Shown piece after piece: positions 8,692 through 16,911 of a DNA stretch of 60,922 bases. The DNA comes from an uncultured bacterium (GTDB lineage Bacteria > Actinomycetota > Coriobacteriia > Coriobacteriales > Eggerthellaceae): assembly GCA_947564525.1 (NCBI GenBank), contig CANOCK010000002.1, forward strand, positions 1-60,922, given 5' to 3'. Numbering within the stretch: position 1 is the stretch's first letter; each line of letters starts with the position of its first letter. The notes under the pieces are model-generated. The model worked only from the letters and a program-made list of their open reading frames with translations, was not told where the DNA came from and searched no databases. Made by a program: the position numbers and the translations under genes.

Positions 8692-8721
8692 TTTCCCCTT
8701 ATTTGAATACATAAGGGGAAA
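8692..8721. other. 11-bp perfect inverted repeat (operator or terminator-like)
   Basis: TTTCCCCTTAT and ATAAGGGGAAA flank an 8-base loop. It is AT-rich compared with its surroundings and sits in the 381-base gap between P1 and porB, where nothing else is seen except the P1 promoter and the porB hairpin. It could be an operator or a weak bidirectional terminator. Confidence 0.5.
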
Positions 8722-8865
8722 TGCCTGGTAGAATTCGCGCGTTTTTTGGCATTTTCATGCGTATTCGGAAGCGAGAATCCGTTGAGGAGCGGGCGGCAGG
8801 GTCCCGTGGGGCCGTCCGAGGCCGCACGGCCCGGGGGCGCGTTGGCGGCCCCTCGCTGGACCCCC

Positions 8866-8887
8866 GGGAGCCTTCCGCGGGGCTCCC
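8866..8887 (-). terminator. Hairpin after porB
   Basis: Seven-base arms (8866-8872 and 8881-8887) lie directly after the porB stop codon. No clear T-run follows on the minus strand. Confidence 0.5.
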
Positions 8888-9841
8888 TCAGCCCCAAGCC
8901 TCCAACCGCTGCCACTGGGCGTCGCGCGCGGCCTCGATGGCGGCCACGTCCTCGTCGGAGAGCGCACTGAACCGCCGTTGGCGCCGCAGGTAGTCGCTCA
9001 CGCTGGCCTCCTTGCGCGGGCGGCGGCTCACGCGGAACGTGCCGCCGGGCGCGCCGCTCACGGCCGGCCCCTCGTACTCGGCCAGGTACCACAGCCCGCA
9101 GTCGACCACCTGGCGCGCCAGCTCCACGGTCTCGTCCACCCCACAGCCCCAGCCCGTCGGGCAGGGCGCCATCACGTGGAGGTACTTGGTGCCGCGGATG
9201 GCCGCCGCGCGCTCCACCTTGCGCATGAAGTCGGGCAGATAGCCGACGCTGGCCGTGGCGGCGTAGGGGATGCCATGGGCCGCCACGATCTCGAACAGGC
9301 TCTTCTTGGGCGTCAGGCATCCCGGCGCGCTGGAGCCCGCCGGCGTGGTGGTGGTCTTGGCCCCGAACGGCGTCAGCGAGCTCTTCTGGATGCCCGTGTT
9401 CATGTAGGCCTCGTTGTCGTAGCAGATGTAGAGCACGTCGTCGTTGCGGTCGATGGCGCCGGACAGCGCCTGCAGCCCGATGTCAGCCGTGCCGCCATCG
9501 CCGGCGAAGCCCACCACCGTGCAGTCGTCGGGCTTCTTGCCCTGGGCGCGCAGCCCCGCCTCGATGCCGGTCAGCACTGCGCCCGTAGCGGCAAAGGGCG
9601 TAATCATGGCGTTGTTGGCGAAGGCCATCTGGGGAAAGTTGAACCCGACGGCGCTCATGCAGCCTGCGGGCAGCGCGGCCACGGCGTGGGGGCCGAGCAC
9701 CTTCAGCGCCGCACGGACCGCAAGCGACCCGCCGCAGCCGGCACAGGCCTTATGCCCGAAGAACAGCTCCGCCTCCTCAGGCGCGGCGGACGAACGCGCC
9801 TCCACAGCTTCGAGGGAAGCCCCCTCATGCAAAGACCCCAT
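8888..9841 (-). CDS. porB: Pyruvate:ferredoxin oxidoreductase, beta subunit (TPP-binding)
   Basis: About 317 residues. This is the catalytic subunit that binds thiamine pyrophosphate and a 4Fe-4S cluster in oxidative decarboxylation of pyruvate to acetyl-CoA with reduction of ferredoxin. It shows the N-terminal cluster/TPP motif HKACAGCGG, the TPP-Mg motif GDGGTADIGLQAL, and YICYDNEAYMNTGIQKSS with TTTTPAGS, typical of PorB rather than of the ketoglutarate enzymes. The ATG at 9841 overlaps the porA stop as TGATG and follows GGAAGGGGG. A GTG one codon upstream is also possible. It is last in the operon porGD-porA-porB. Confidence 0.92.
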   Translation of the reverse strand: MGSLHEGASLEAVEARSSAAPEEAELFFGHKACAGCGGSLAVRAALKVLGPHAVAALPAGCMSAVGFNFPQMAFANNAMITPFAATGAVLTGIEAGLRAQGKKPDDCTVVGFAGDGGTADIGLQALSGAIDRNDDVLYICYDNEAYMNTGIQKSSLTPFGAKTTTTPAGSSAPGCLTPKKSLFEIVAAHGIPYAATASVGYLPDFMRKVERAAAIRGTKYLHVMAPCPTGWGCGVDETVELARQVVDCGLWYLAEYEGPAVSGAPGGTFRVSRRPRKEASVSDYLRRQRRFSALSDEDVAAIEAARDAQWQRLEAWG

Positions 9842-11019
9842 CACGCGACGCCCCCTTCCGCGCCATCGATGCCGAGGAAGCTCACGACCGGCCCCCTCGC
9901 GCCATCGCGCAGGCGTCGGAGCACCCCGTCCACCTGCGCAGCCGTTATGTCGTCGCCGCCCAGGCCGCCGATGAAGCCCAGCGTGGGCACCCCCAGCCCT
10001 GCCCGGTGCAGCGCCGAGCTGACGTTGGTGTGCACCGTGCCCTCGGCGCCGAAGGACACGTCGCGCTCCAGCACCGCCACCGCCTTGGCACCGGCAAGGG
10101 CCTCGGCCAGCTCGCCGTAGGGGAACGGGCGCATGTAGCGGATGCGCAGCATGCCCGCACGCACCCCTGCGTCGCGCCAGCGGTCCACCGCCGGGCGCAC
10201 GATGCCCGCCGCCGACCCCAAGGTGACCACCACGTAGTCCGCGTCGTCGACGCGGTACCCGTCCACCAGGCCCGGGTAGCGGCGGCCGAACACGGCTTCG
10301 AACTGGGCTTCCGCTTCGGCCACCACCGCTGCGGCGCCCTCCATGTCGTGGTGGGCCCAGTACTTGAAGTAGCGGTTGTACTCCGGCCCCGCCGAGTAGC
10401 CGATGCTCACCGGCGCCTCGAAGTCGAAACGGTTGGCCGTGACGTAGGGCGGCAGGAAGGCGTCGGCCTCGGCAGGGTCGGGCACGTCCACCGGCTCGTA
10501 GGTGTGGGTGAGGGCGAAGCCATCCAGGTTCACCATGAACGGCGTGGCCACCCGCGGGTCCTCGGCGATGCGATAGGCCATGAGCGCCAGGTCCAGGGCC
10601 TCCTGGTTGCTCTCGGCGTAGGCCTGGATCCAGCCGTGGTCCAGCAGCGCCAGCGAGTCGCGCTGGTCGCCGTAGATGTTCCAGGGCAGCGCCGTGGCGC
10701 GGTTGGCGTTCATCATCACGATGGGGAAGCGGCCGCCCGCAGCGTAGGTGAGCACCTCGGCCATGTACAGCAGCCCCTGGCTCGACGTGGCCGTGAAGGT
10801 GCGCGCGCCCGTGGCCGACGCGCCAAGGGCGCAGGCCAGGGCTGAATGCTCGGACTCCACGTGGACGTACTCGGCAGCCAAGTCGCCCTGCTGGACCATC
10901 TCGGACAAACGCTCCACCACCACGGTCTGAGGCGTGATGGGATAGGCCGATATCACCTGGGGCCGAGCGAGCCGCACCCCTTCGGCGAAGGCCTCGTCGC
11001 CGGAAAGGAACCGCCTCAT
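9841..11019 (-). CDS. porA: Pyruvate:ferredoxin oxidoreductase, alpha subunit
   Basis: 392 residues. The alpha subunit carries the pyrimidine-binding region of the 2-oxoacid:ferredoxin oxidoreductase, seen here as ISAYPITPQTVVVERLSEMV near the N-terminus, then EHSALACALGASATGARTFTATSSQGL and the C-terminal domain with RYMRPFPYGELAEAL. The ATG follows GAGGTAG and overlaps the porGD stop by 4 bases (ATGA), so translation is coupled. It works with porB and porGD in anaerobic pyruvate metabolism. Confidence 0.92.
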   Translation of the reverse strand: MRRFLSGDEAFAEGVRLARPQVISAYPITPQTVVVERLSEMVQQGDLAAEYVHVESEHSALACALGASATGARTFTATSSQGLLYMAEVLTYAAGGRFPIVMMNANRATALPWNIYGDQRDSLALLDHGWIQAYAESNQEALDLALMAYRIAEDPRVATPFMVNLDGFALTHTYEPVDVPDPAEADAFLPPYVTANRFDFEAPVSIGYSAGPEYNRYFKYWAHHDMEGAAAVVAEAEAQFEAVFGRRYPGLVDGYRVDDADYVVVTLGSAAGIVRPAVDRWRDAGVRAGMLRIRYMRPFPYGELAEALAGAKAVAVLERDVSFGAEGTVHTNVSSALHRAGLGVPTLGFIGGLGGDDITAAQVDGVLRRLRDGARGPVVSFLGIDGAEGGVA

Positions 11020-12155
11020 GCCGCTACCTCCTCGCCCCTCGCGCTCGCGGGCGCGCCGTCGCCGGGCGGCACAGCAACCGCCTGCCGCGCCGCCTCGGCC
11101 TCAGCCTCAGCCTCGGGGACCATGGCGATGGCGCCGAAGCGGCACAGCTTGGCGCAGATGCCGCAGCCCTTGCAGAAGTCCTGGTCGACGGCTACGGCTG
11201 GCCCTTGGGGCGCGCCGTCCGCCCCCGGCTCGCAGGCGGAGTAGAGGCAGCCGTCCGGGCAGTACAGGATGCACTGGCCGCAGGCGGTGCAGGCGGCCGC
11301 GTCGATGACGGGGCGCTGGCTGCGCCAGCCGGCGTTCTTGGTCACCAGGTGGCCGGCGGCGAAGCAGGTGCTGCGGGCGAAGTCGGCCGGGTCGAGGGAA
11401 GGCGGCGCGACAGCCTGGCTGCGCAGCCGCGAGATGTTCCGCTCGGGGCGCACCACCTCCGCGGCACGACCCAGTTCAGGAGCGCCAGACGCGCCAGCTG
11501 CGGCCGGCGCCTGCGCAGCAGCGCAAACCTCGGCCGATCCCGGAGCAGCTGCGTCAGCCATGCCCACCGCAGCAGCCGCGCCGTCCGCGCCGGCCGCGTC
11601 GCCCGCCAGCCCCGGCGCACCAGCCCCTTCGAGCAGGACGGCCACCAGCGCGAAGGCTTCCCGCGCGACGCGCAGGTTGCCCTCGTGCAGCAGCCGCGGC
11701 GGCAGCGAGGTGCGGATGGCCTCCTCCACGTCGGCCAGCCCCACCCCAGCGCCGAGCTGGGCCAAGGCCCCCAAGAACGCCGTGTTGGGGATGGGCCGCC
11801 CGAAGACGGCGCTCGACAGCCCGTCGGCATCCAGCGCGAGCAGCCGCGGGTCGCCCAGAGGACGCGTCGTGTTGACCAGGGCGCGGCCGCCGGGCTTCAG
11901 CTCGGCCTGCCAGCCCTCGGCCAGCAGCGTGTCGTCGAGGTACACCACGAAGTCGGCTTGGGCGCAGGCGCTCCTGTCGCCGATGGGCTCACCGGCGACC
12001 TTGGTGAACGCCCTCATGGGCGCCCCGCGCCGCTCGGGCCCGAACGACGGGAACGCGAGCGCCCACGCCCCGGCCTCCATGGCCGCAGCGCCCAGCAGCC
12101 GGGCCGCCGTGAACGCGCCCTGGCCGCCACGGCCGTGCCACAGCACCTCGATCAT
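11016..12155 (-). CDS. porG: Pyruvate:ferredoxin oxidoreductase, fused gamma-delta subunit
   Basis: 379 residues. The N-terminal gamma domain (about 1-185) starts MIEVLWHGRGGQGAFTAARL, the classic PorG opening. An alanine-rich linker (about 190-275) follows. The C-terminal delta domain has two 4Fe-4S ferredoxin motifs, CTACGQCILYCPDGC and CKGCGICAKLCRFGA, that shuttle electrons to ferredoxin. Gamma and delta are separate genes in many archaea, and the fusion with a long disordered linker is notable. The start at 12155 follows AGGAGG. The frame is open further upstream, but that extension matches no PorG. It is first in a tightly overlapping operon with porA and porB. Confidence 0.92.
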   Translation of the reverse strand: MIEVLWHGRGGQGAFTAARLLGAAAMEAGAWALAFPSFGPERRGAPMRAFTKVAGEPIGDRSACAQADFVVYLDDTLLAEGWQAELKPGGRALVNTTRPLGDPRLLALDADGLSSAVFGRPIPNTAFLGALAQLGAGVGLADVEEAIRTSLPPRLLHEGNLRVAREAFALVAVLLEGAGAPGLAGDAAGADGAAAAVGMADAAAPGSAEVCAAAQAPAAAGASGAPELGRAAEVVRPERNISRLRSQAVAPPSLDPADFARSTCFAAGHLVTKNAGWRSQRPVIDAAACTACGQCILYCPDGCLYSACEPGADGAPQGPAVAVDQDFCKGCGICAKLCRFGAIAMVPEAEAEAEAARQAVAVPPGDGAPASARGEEVAA

Positions 12156-12346
12156 CCGCGCCTCCTCTTCCCTGGCGGCCCGCGCAGGCCGTCCTGCCCG
12201 GCAGCGCCGCCCTCCAACGCTTCCGCCCATGATACAAGAAGGGCCCTTTCGCGACCCCTCGCGCACCTATATATGGTACCTGCGGAGGATTGCCCAACAA
12301 CATGCAGGTCAAGTGTCGGGTTTTTAACGATTTTTCGCCTTTCTCC

Positions 12347-12376
12347 TTGCAAACCTCCCGCAGCCCTCGCTATGAT
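12347..12376 (+). promoter_or_regulatory. Predicted promoter of the transglutaminase-like surface protein
   Basis: TTGCAA (12347-12352) and TATGAT (12371-12376) with an 18-base spacer. The 12156-12456 gap between the divergent por operon and this gene otherwise shows only the two ribosome sites. Confidence 0.6.
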
Positions 12377-12456
12377 GGGGCGCACTTCAACCGGCTTGTT
12401 TTCCAGATTCAATCAGGCAAAACACACGCCATGGACGACTAGAGGAGAATCGCCCC

Positions 12457-15360
12457 ATGACCGCACCTGCCCGTACGTTACTGAGCACGTTCTGCGCCTT
12501 CCTGCTGGCGGCGTCGCTCGTGCCGGCTGCCGCACTCGCAGACGAAGCTGAGCCGACCGCGAGCACCGAGGCCGCAGCCGCCAACCCGACGCCCGACGGC
12601 GAGGACGCCCCCGCAGCCGACGCCGCTCCGACAGCCACCGAAGGGGAGCCCCAGGGCGCGCCCGCCGAGGAGCTCCCGGCCAGCGAGGACGCCGCCGAAG
12701 CTCCCGCGGCCAGCGCCGACGAGGGCCCCGACGCCATCGAGCTGGGCACTGTCGAGGGGCTGACCACCCTGCAGACCACCGTGCCCGAGGAGCAGTCCTC
12801 GCCGCTGTCCTCGTTCTTCAGCATGCTCAGCGGCCGCTCCACCGTGGAGGTCAAGCTGGCCTCCGGCAGCCACGAGCGCTGGATCGACCGCATCGACAAG
12901 GCGGGCCACGAGTACATCGTGCCGTTCTACCAGTCGCTCGTCGAGGCCAGCGACGGCGACGGCACGGCCGACTACCTCATCGACGACCAGTACCTCTCCA
13001 CCAAGGCCGAGGTGAACCCCATGGCCAAGGTGTCCGAGTCCTCCGAGGTGGGCGACGGGGTGTTCATCCCCAGCAAGGACGCCCCCTCCGCGTACTTCCC
13101 TTGCATCCTGGCGGCCAAGGTGCCCGTCTCCACCGGCTACCCCGATGCCCTGGTGCAGGCCTACGTCACCGAGGCCTACGGTGCCTTCGACCGCGACAAT
13201 CCGCAAGCATTCTGGCGCAACCGCCAGTTCGCCGTCACCGACGCCGTCACAACCATCGGCGACTATCGCTACTACGGCTTCATCCTGACCGCCGGCGTGA
13301 AGAACGACGACGGCAGCACCCGCGTGTGGACCCCGCGCGCCGCGGAGTACAGCTCCGCCAAGAGCATCAAGGACGCCATCAACCTGTACCACACGCGGCT
13401 GGACATCATCACCGACGACATGACCGCCGAGGACAAGGCCACCGAGTACTCCAAGGTGAAGTACTTCAACCAGTGGCTGGTCGACCACAACTCCTACAAC
13501 AGCAACAACCTCGACGCGCTGGAGCGCGCCGACTCCATGTACCCCTGGAGCGCCCTCAGCGCTCTGACCGGCATCGACGACGCCAACGACAAGCGGGCGC
13601 CGGTGTGCGAGGGCTACGCCCGGGCGATGCAGGCGCTCTGCCAGGAGGAGGGCGTCCCCTGCGTGCTGACCGACGGCGACGTGGGCGGGGGCGGCGCCAG
13701 CACGCCGCACATGTGGAACTACACCCGGGTGGAGGGCGCCTGGTACGGCGTGGACGTCACCTGGAACCACAAGAACAACCCCGAGCACTACCTGCTGAAG
13801 GGCGGCAAGGCGTTCCTGGACTCCCACCCGGCCACCAACCGCTTCGTCGCCACGGGCAGCTCCGGCTACCAGGGCCAGTCGTTCACCAACGGCCCTCAGC
13901 TGAGCGACAGCGACTACGTCTACGACGCTAACAAGGAAGAGCCCACCCTCACCCTGCCGAAGAACCTGAAGGCCACCTATGGCAGCACCCTGAGCAGCGT
14001 TTCCATCCCCACCGCCTCGGGCGACACGCCCGGCACCTGGTCGTGGAGCTCCCCTAACAACCCCGTGGGCGACGTGGGCACCAACGCCCATGCGGCCATC
14101 TTCACGCCCCAGGACACCAGCACCTACCGCGTGGTCACCCGCGACCTCTCCGTCCAGGTGACCGCCAAGGACGCCACCCCCACGGTGAAAGTGGAGGGCG
14201 CGCCGTTCTCCTACACCGGCAAGCCCATCACCCCTGCGCTGTCCGTCAGCGTGGACGGGGTGCTGCTGCCCAGCACCTCCTACGAGGCGGAGTACGCCGA
14301 CAACGTGGCCGTGGGCACCGCGACGGTCACCGTGAGCTCCATCACCGGCAACTACTCGTTCAGCGACGTGGAGGCCACCTTCGAGATCGTGAAGGCGCGC
14401 GACTGGCTGCGCTTCGCCGAGAGCCTGGAGGACGGCGCGGAGGTGACCGTGGGCGAAACCCTGGCCCTGAGCGCCTCAGGCGTCGAGGAAGCCGAGATCA
14501 CCTTCAGCATCGAGTCCGGCTCCGACATCGCCCGCCTGGTCACCGCCACGGGCATCACCCACCTGCGGCCCACGGCGGCAGGCACCATCACCGTGAAGGC
14601 CAGCGCGCCGGCCGGCGAGAGCTACGAGGCCGACTCCGCCACCTGCGAGGTCACCGCCGTGGCACCGGAGTTCACCGCGCCTGAGGGCCTGGTGACGCTG
14701 CCGGTGGTCGACGACAACTACCGCGTGGCAGCCATGAGCAACCTTGCGGACAAGTCCATCCAGAAGCTGACGGATGCCAAGACCGACCTCACCACCAAGC
14801 AGGCCATCGCCTTGGAGCTGATGCGAGGAGCCACCTCCGTCATGACCAAGGCCCGCGCCGACCAGACCGCCGTCTACGACTTCACGCTGTTCGGCCTCGA
14901 CGAGGACGGCGAATGGGTCGAGATGGACGGCGACAGCTTCCCCGAGGAGGGCATCGAGGTGCGGATGGGCTTCCCCAAGAAGGGCATGGCCCCCGAGACC
15001 CACGCCTTCGCCGTGGTGCACATGTTCACCGATAAGGGCAACGGGTTCAAGCCCGGCCAGATGGAGACCCCGGAGGTGACCATCGACAAGACCGGGCTGA
15101 GCTTCAAGCTGATGGGCTGCTCGCCGGTGACGGTCAGCTGGCTGGACGGCGACGAGGCGATTACCCACAAGGCCGGCCTGTCCAGCAGCAGCGCCGCTGG
15201 CACCGGCACCACGGGCAAGCTGGCCCAGACCGGCGACAGCCTGCCGATCGTGCCCATCGTCGTGGTCATCCTGATCGTGGCCGCGGCCTTGGTGGGCGTC
15301 GTGGCCTACCAGCGCCGCCGCAAGGGGCAGGACGACGAGCCTGGCCTCGACCAGCAGTAG
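12457..15360 (+). CDS. Cell-wall-anchored surface protein with transglutaminase-like domain (LAQTG)
   Basis: 967 residues with a signal peptide (LLSTFCAFLLAASLVPAAALADE), an acidic Ala/Glu/Pro-rich spacer, and a transglutaminase-like cysteine-protease domain around 330-470. The presumed catalytic triad is Cys in RAPVCEGYARAM, His in TPHMWNYTRV and Asp in YGVDVTWN. Ig-like beta domains follow. The C-terminus has LAQTGD, a hydrophobic helix (IVPIVVVILIVAAALVGVVAY) and RRRK, a sorting signal. The LAxTG form fits class E sortases of high-GC actinobacteria; no sortase is in the window. The ATG follows GAGGAGAA. It may crosslink or process cell-wall proteins, but the substrate is unknown. Confidence 0.88.
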   Translation: MTAPARTLLSTFCAFLLAASLVPAAALADEAEPTASTEAAAANPTPDGEDAPAADAAPTATEGEPQGAPAEELPASEDAAEAPAASADEGPDAIELGTVEGLTTLQTTVPEEQSSPLSSFFSMLSGRSTVEVKLASGSHERWIDRIDKAGHEYIVPFYQSLVEASDGDGTADYLIDDQYLSTKAEVNPMAKVSESSEVGDGVFIPSKDAPSAYFPCILAAKVPVSTGYPDALVQAYVTEAYGAFDRDNPQAFWRNRQFAVTDAVTTIGDYRYYGFILTAGVKNDDGSTRVWTPRAAEYSSAKSIKDAINLYHTRLDIITDDMTAEDKATEYSKVKYFNQWLVDHNSYNSNNLDALERADSMYPWSALSALTGIDDANDKRAPVCEGYARAMQALCQEEGVPCVLTDGDVGGGGASTPHMWNYTRVEGAWYGVDVTWNHKNNPEHYLLKGGKAFLDSHPATNRFVATGSSGYQGQSFTNGPQLSDSDYVYDANKEEPTLTLPKNLKATYGSTLSSVSIPTASGDTPGTWSWSSPNNPVGDVGTNAHAAIFTPQDTSTYRVVTRDLSVQVTAKDATPTVKVEGAPFSYTGKPITPALSVSVDGVLLPSTSYEAEYADNVAVGTATVTVSSITGNYSFSDVEATFEIVKARDWLRFAESLEDGAEVTVGETLALSASGVEEAEITFSIESGSDIARLVTATGITHLRPTAAGTITVKASAPAGESYEADSATCEVTAVAPEFTAPEGLVTLPVVDDNYRVAAMSNLADKSIQKLTDAKTDLTTKQAIALELMRGATSVMTKARADQTAVYDFTLFGLDEDGEWVEMDGDSFPEEGIEVRMGFPKKGMAPETHAFAVVHMFTDKGNGFKPGQMETPEVTIDKTGLSFKLMGCSPVTVSWLDGDEAITHKAGLSSSSAAGTGTTGKLAQTGDSLPIVPIVVVILIVAAALVGVVAYQRRRKGQDDEPGLDQQ

Positions 15361-15412
15361 CCCCCGGGAACGAGCGCCGCGCGACTGAAGCGAGAGTGCG
15401 CGCCCGAAGAAG

Positions 15413-15442
15413 AAGGCCCCGCAGTTCACTCTGCGGGGCCTT
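15413..15442 (+). terminator. Intrinsic terminator after the LAQTG protein
   Basis: A 12-bp perfect stem (AAGGCCCCGCAG/CTGCGGGGCCTT) with a 6-base loop is followed by TCCTTGTT. The A-rich left flank would make it usable on the minus strand too, for the convergent gene ending at 15590. Confidence 0.9.
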
Positions 15443-15589
15443 CCTTGTTGATGGGATGATGGTGGTGCGGGCGGCGCGGCGGCATCGGCTGGGAGCCAGG
15501 CTCGGATGCCACGCTGCCGGGGCCGAGCAGGCGGCACGGGGCGGCCAGGGCGGACCGGCAGGCCGGGCGGGCTGCTCCGGCCGCTCCGC

Positions 15590-16246
15590 CTAGAACCGTG
15601 CGGCGTAGCGCTGCAGGTTGACCCCCAGCTTGTCGACGAAGCGCTGGCCCATGTCGTCCAGGGGCTGGCCCTTGCGGGTGACGTAGCCCAGGTGCAGCTC
15701 GACGTCGGTCTCCAGGGGGATGGTGTGCAGCAGCGCGCCGTCGGAGATGCCGACCAGGATGCCGCTCGTGACCGTATAGCCGTTCAGTGCCACGATCAGC
15801 TCCGAGAGCGAGGCGCGGTCGGTGCAGGCGATGGCCTTGTCCCGCGACACGCTGGACAGCGCCTCCTCGTAGAAGGGCAGCGGCGCGTCGGCGCCCTGGT
15901 CGAAGTAGACGTAGGGGTAGTCCGCCATGTCCTCCAGCCGCAGGGAGCTGGCGTGCACCAGCGGGTGGCTGGCCGGCAACGCGATGCGCGGGGCGCTGCG
16001 GATTACCTCGTGGAACTCCAGCCCCGCAGCGTCGAGGGCGGCGTCGAGCCCCTCGGCGGTCTCGGAGGTCTGCACCATGACGCCCAGCTCGCTAGCTCCG
16101 GAGCTCACGTCGTCGATGACGCCGCGCGTGCTGCGGTCGTAGAGGGCGTAATGGAACGCGTCGCCGCCGACGGAGAGCACCACCTGGGCGAACGTCTGCA
16201 CGTCGAACAGGTAATGCTGTCCGGATATGGCGAAGGTCTTCTTCAT
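15590..16246 (-). CDS. LysR-type substrate-binding domain protein lacking the HTH
   Basis: 218 residues that match only the effector-binding half of a LysR-type regulator. KTFAISGQHYLFDVQTFAQVV corresponds to the first strand and helix of the periplasmic-binding-like fold, and RIALPASHPLV and ALNGYTVTSGIL are typical later segments. A full LysR protein is about 300 residues with an N-terminal winged helix, which is absent here. The ATG at 16246 follows GAAGGGA, so this is a designed start rather than a truncated frame. It lies 189 bases downstream of a small XRE repressor on the same strand, suggesting that sensor and DNA binder are separate polypeptides. The ligand is unknown. Confidence 0.75.
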   Translation of the reverse strand: MKKTFAISGQHYLFDVQTFAQVVLSVGGDAFHYALYDRSTRGVIDDVSSGASELGVMVQTSETAEGLDAALDAAGLEFHEVIRSAPRIALPASHPLVHASSLRLEDMADYPYVYFDQGADAPLPFYEEALSSVSRDKAIACTDRASLSELIVALNGYTVTSGILVGISDGALLHTIPLETDVELHLGYVTRKGQPLDDMGQRFVDKLGVNLQRYAARF

Positions 16247-16435
16247 GGTCGTATCCCTTCCGGCGGATGGGCGGCCTGGGCCGCGGAACCCGCGCATCGT
16301 CGGTGCCATTGCCGCGTTGCCCGGCCATGGCTTGGCTTCCTGCGCAAATGCGAGCGGGCCCGGACGCCTCGACGCCGAGCCCGCTCGCCCGCAGCTGCCT
16401 CAGGGCGCGCTCGCCCCGAGGCGTCAGGAGGAGCC

Positions 16436-16654
16436 TTAGGCCTCTTCCTCCTCGTCCGGCTTGAACTCCAGGAGGTCGCCCGGCTGGCAGTCCAGCTCGC
16501 GGCACAGGCCTTCCAGAGTGGTGAAGCGCATGGCCTTGATCTTGCCGGTGCGGATCCTCGAGAGGTTCACCGGAGAGAGGCCCATGCGCTCCGAGAGGGC
16601 GTTGACGGAGATCTTGCGGTCCGCCATGACGCGGTCAAGTCTTGTGATGATCAT
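16436..16654 (-). CDS. Small XRE/Cro-CI family HTH regulator
   Basis: 72 residues forming one helix-turn-helix domain (VNALSERMGLSPVNLSRIRTGK, then TTLEGLCRELDCQPGDLLEF) with an acidic tail EEEEA. This is the compact stand-alone type common in actinobacteria. It probably represses its own promoter, where two copies of TCGACCAAT lie at 16679 and 16708. It precedes the HTH-less LysR sensor-domain gene. Confidence 0.85.
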   Translation of the reverse strand: MIITRLDRVMADRKISVNALSERMGLSPVNLSRIRTGKIKAMRFTTLEGLCRELDCQPGDLLEFKPDEEEEA

Positions 16655-16678
16655 AGTGCCCGCCTTTGCACGGAATAG

Positions 16679-16716
16679 TCGACCAATCGTTTCATCAGGT
16701 TAGCATATCGACCAAT
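16679..16716 (-). promoter_or_regulatory. Direct repeats upstream of the XRE gene (candidate operators)
   Basis: TCGACCAAT at 16679-16687 and 16708-16716, starts 29 bases apart (read ATTGGTCGA on the gene strand). The downstream copy lies about 25 bases before the start codon. A possible -10 TATGCT lies between them. The rest of the 16655-16911 gap shows nothing else. Confidence 0.5.
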
Positions 16717-16911
16717 GACAGGCAGACAATATGGTACGTTTTTCAGAGTAATTTAAGCTGAAATATGACCTTTATCGTTGGACGCAACGGCAACGGCCAA
16801 GGCTGCTGGGGCACCGGGGCGGCACCGCAGGCCGCCAAGGGAGCCCCGATGCGAGCGAGCGCGACGGAAGCTCCTAAGCGCAAGCGAGCGCAGCTCGGGA
16901 ACGGGCAGCCG

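Noticed and set aside
16092-16505. Remnant winged helix (LLLTPRGERALRQL) before the LysR sensor domain
   Set aside because: The resemblance is limited to a few residues in a frame overlapping both genes and could be chance.
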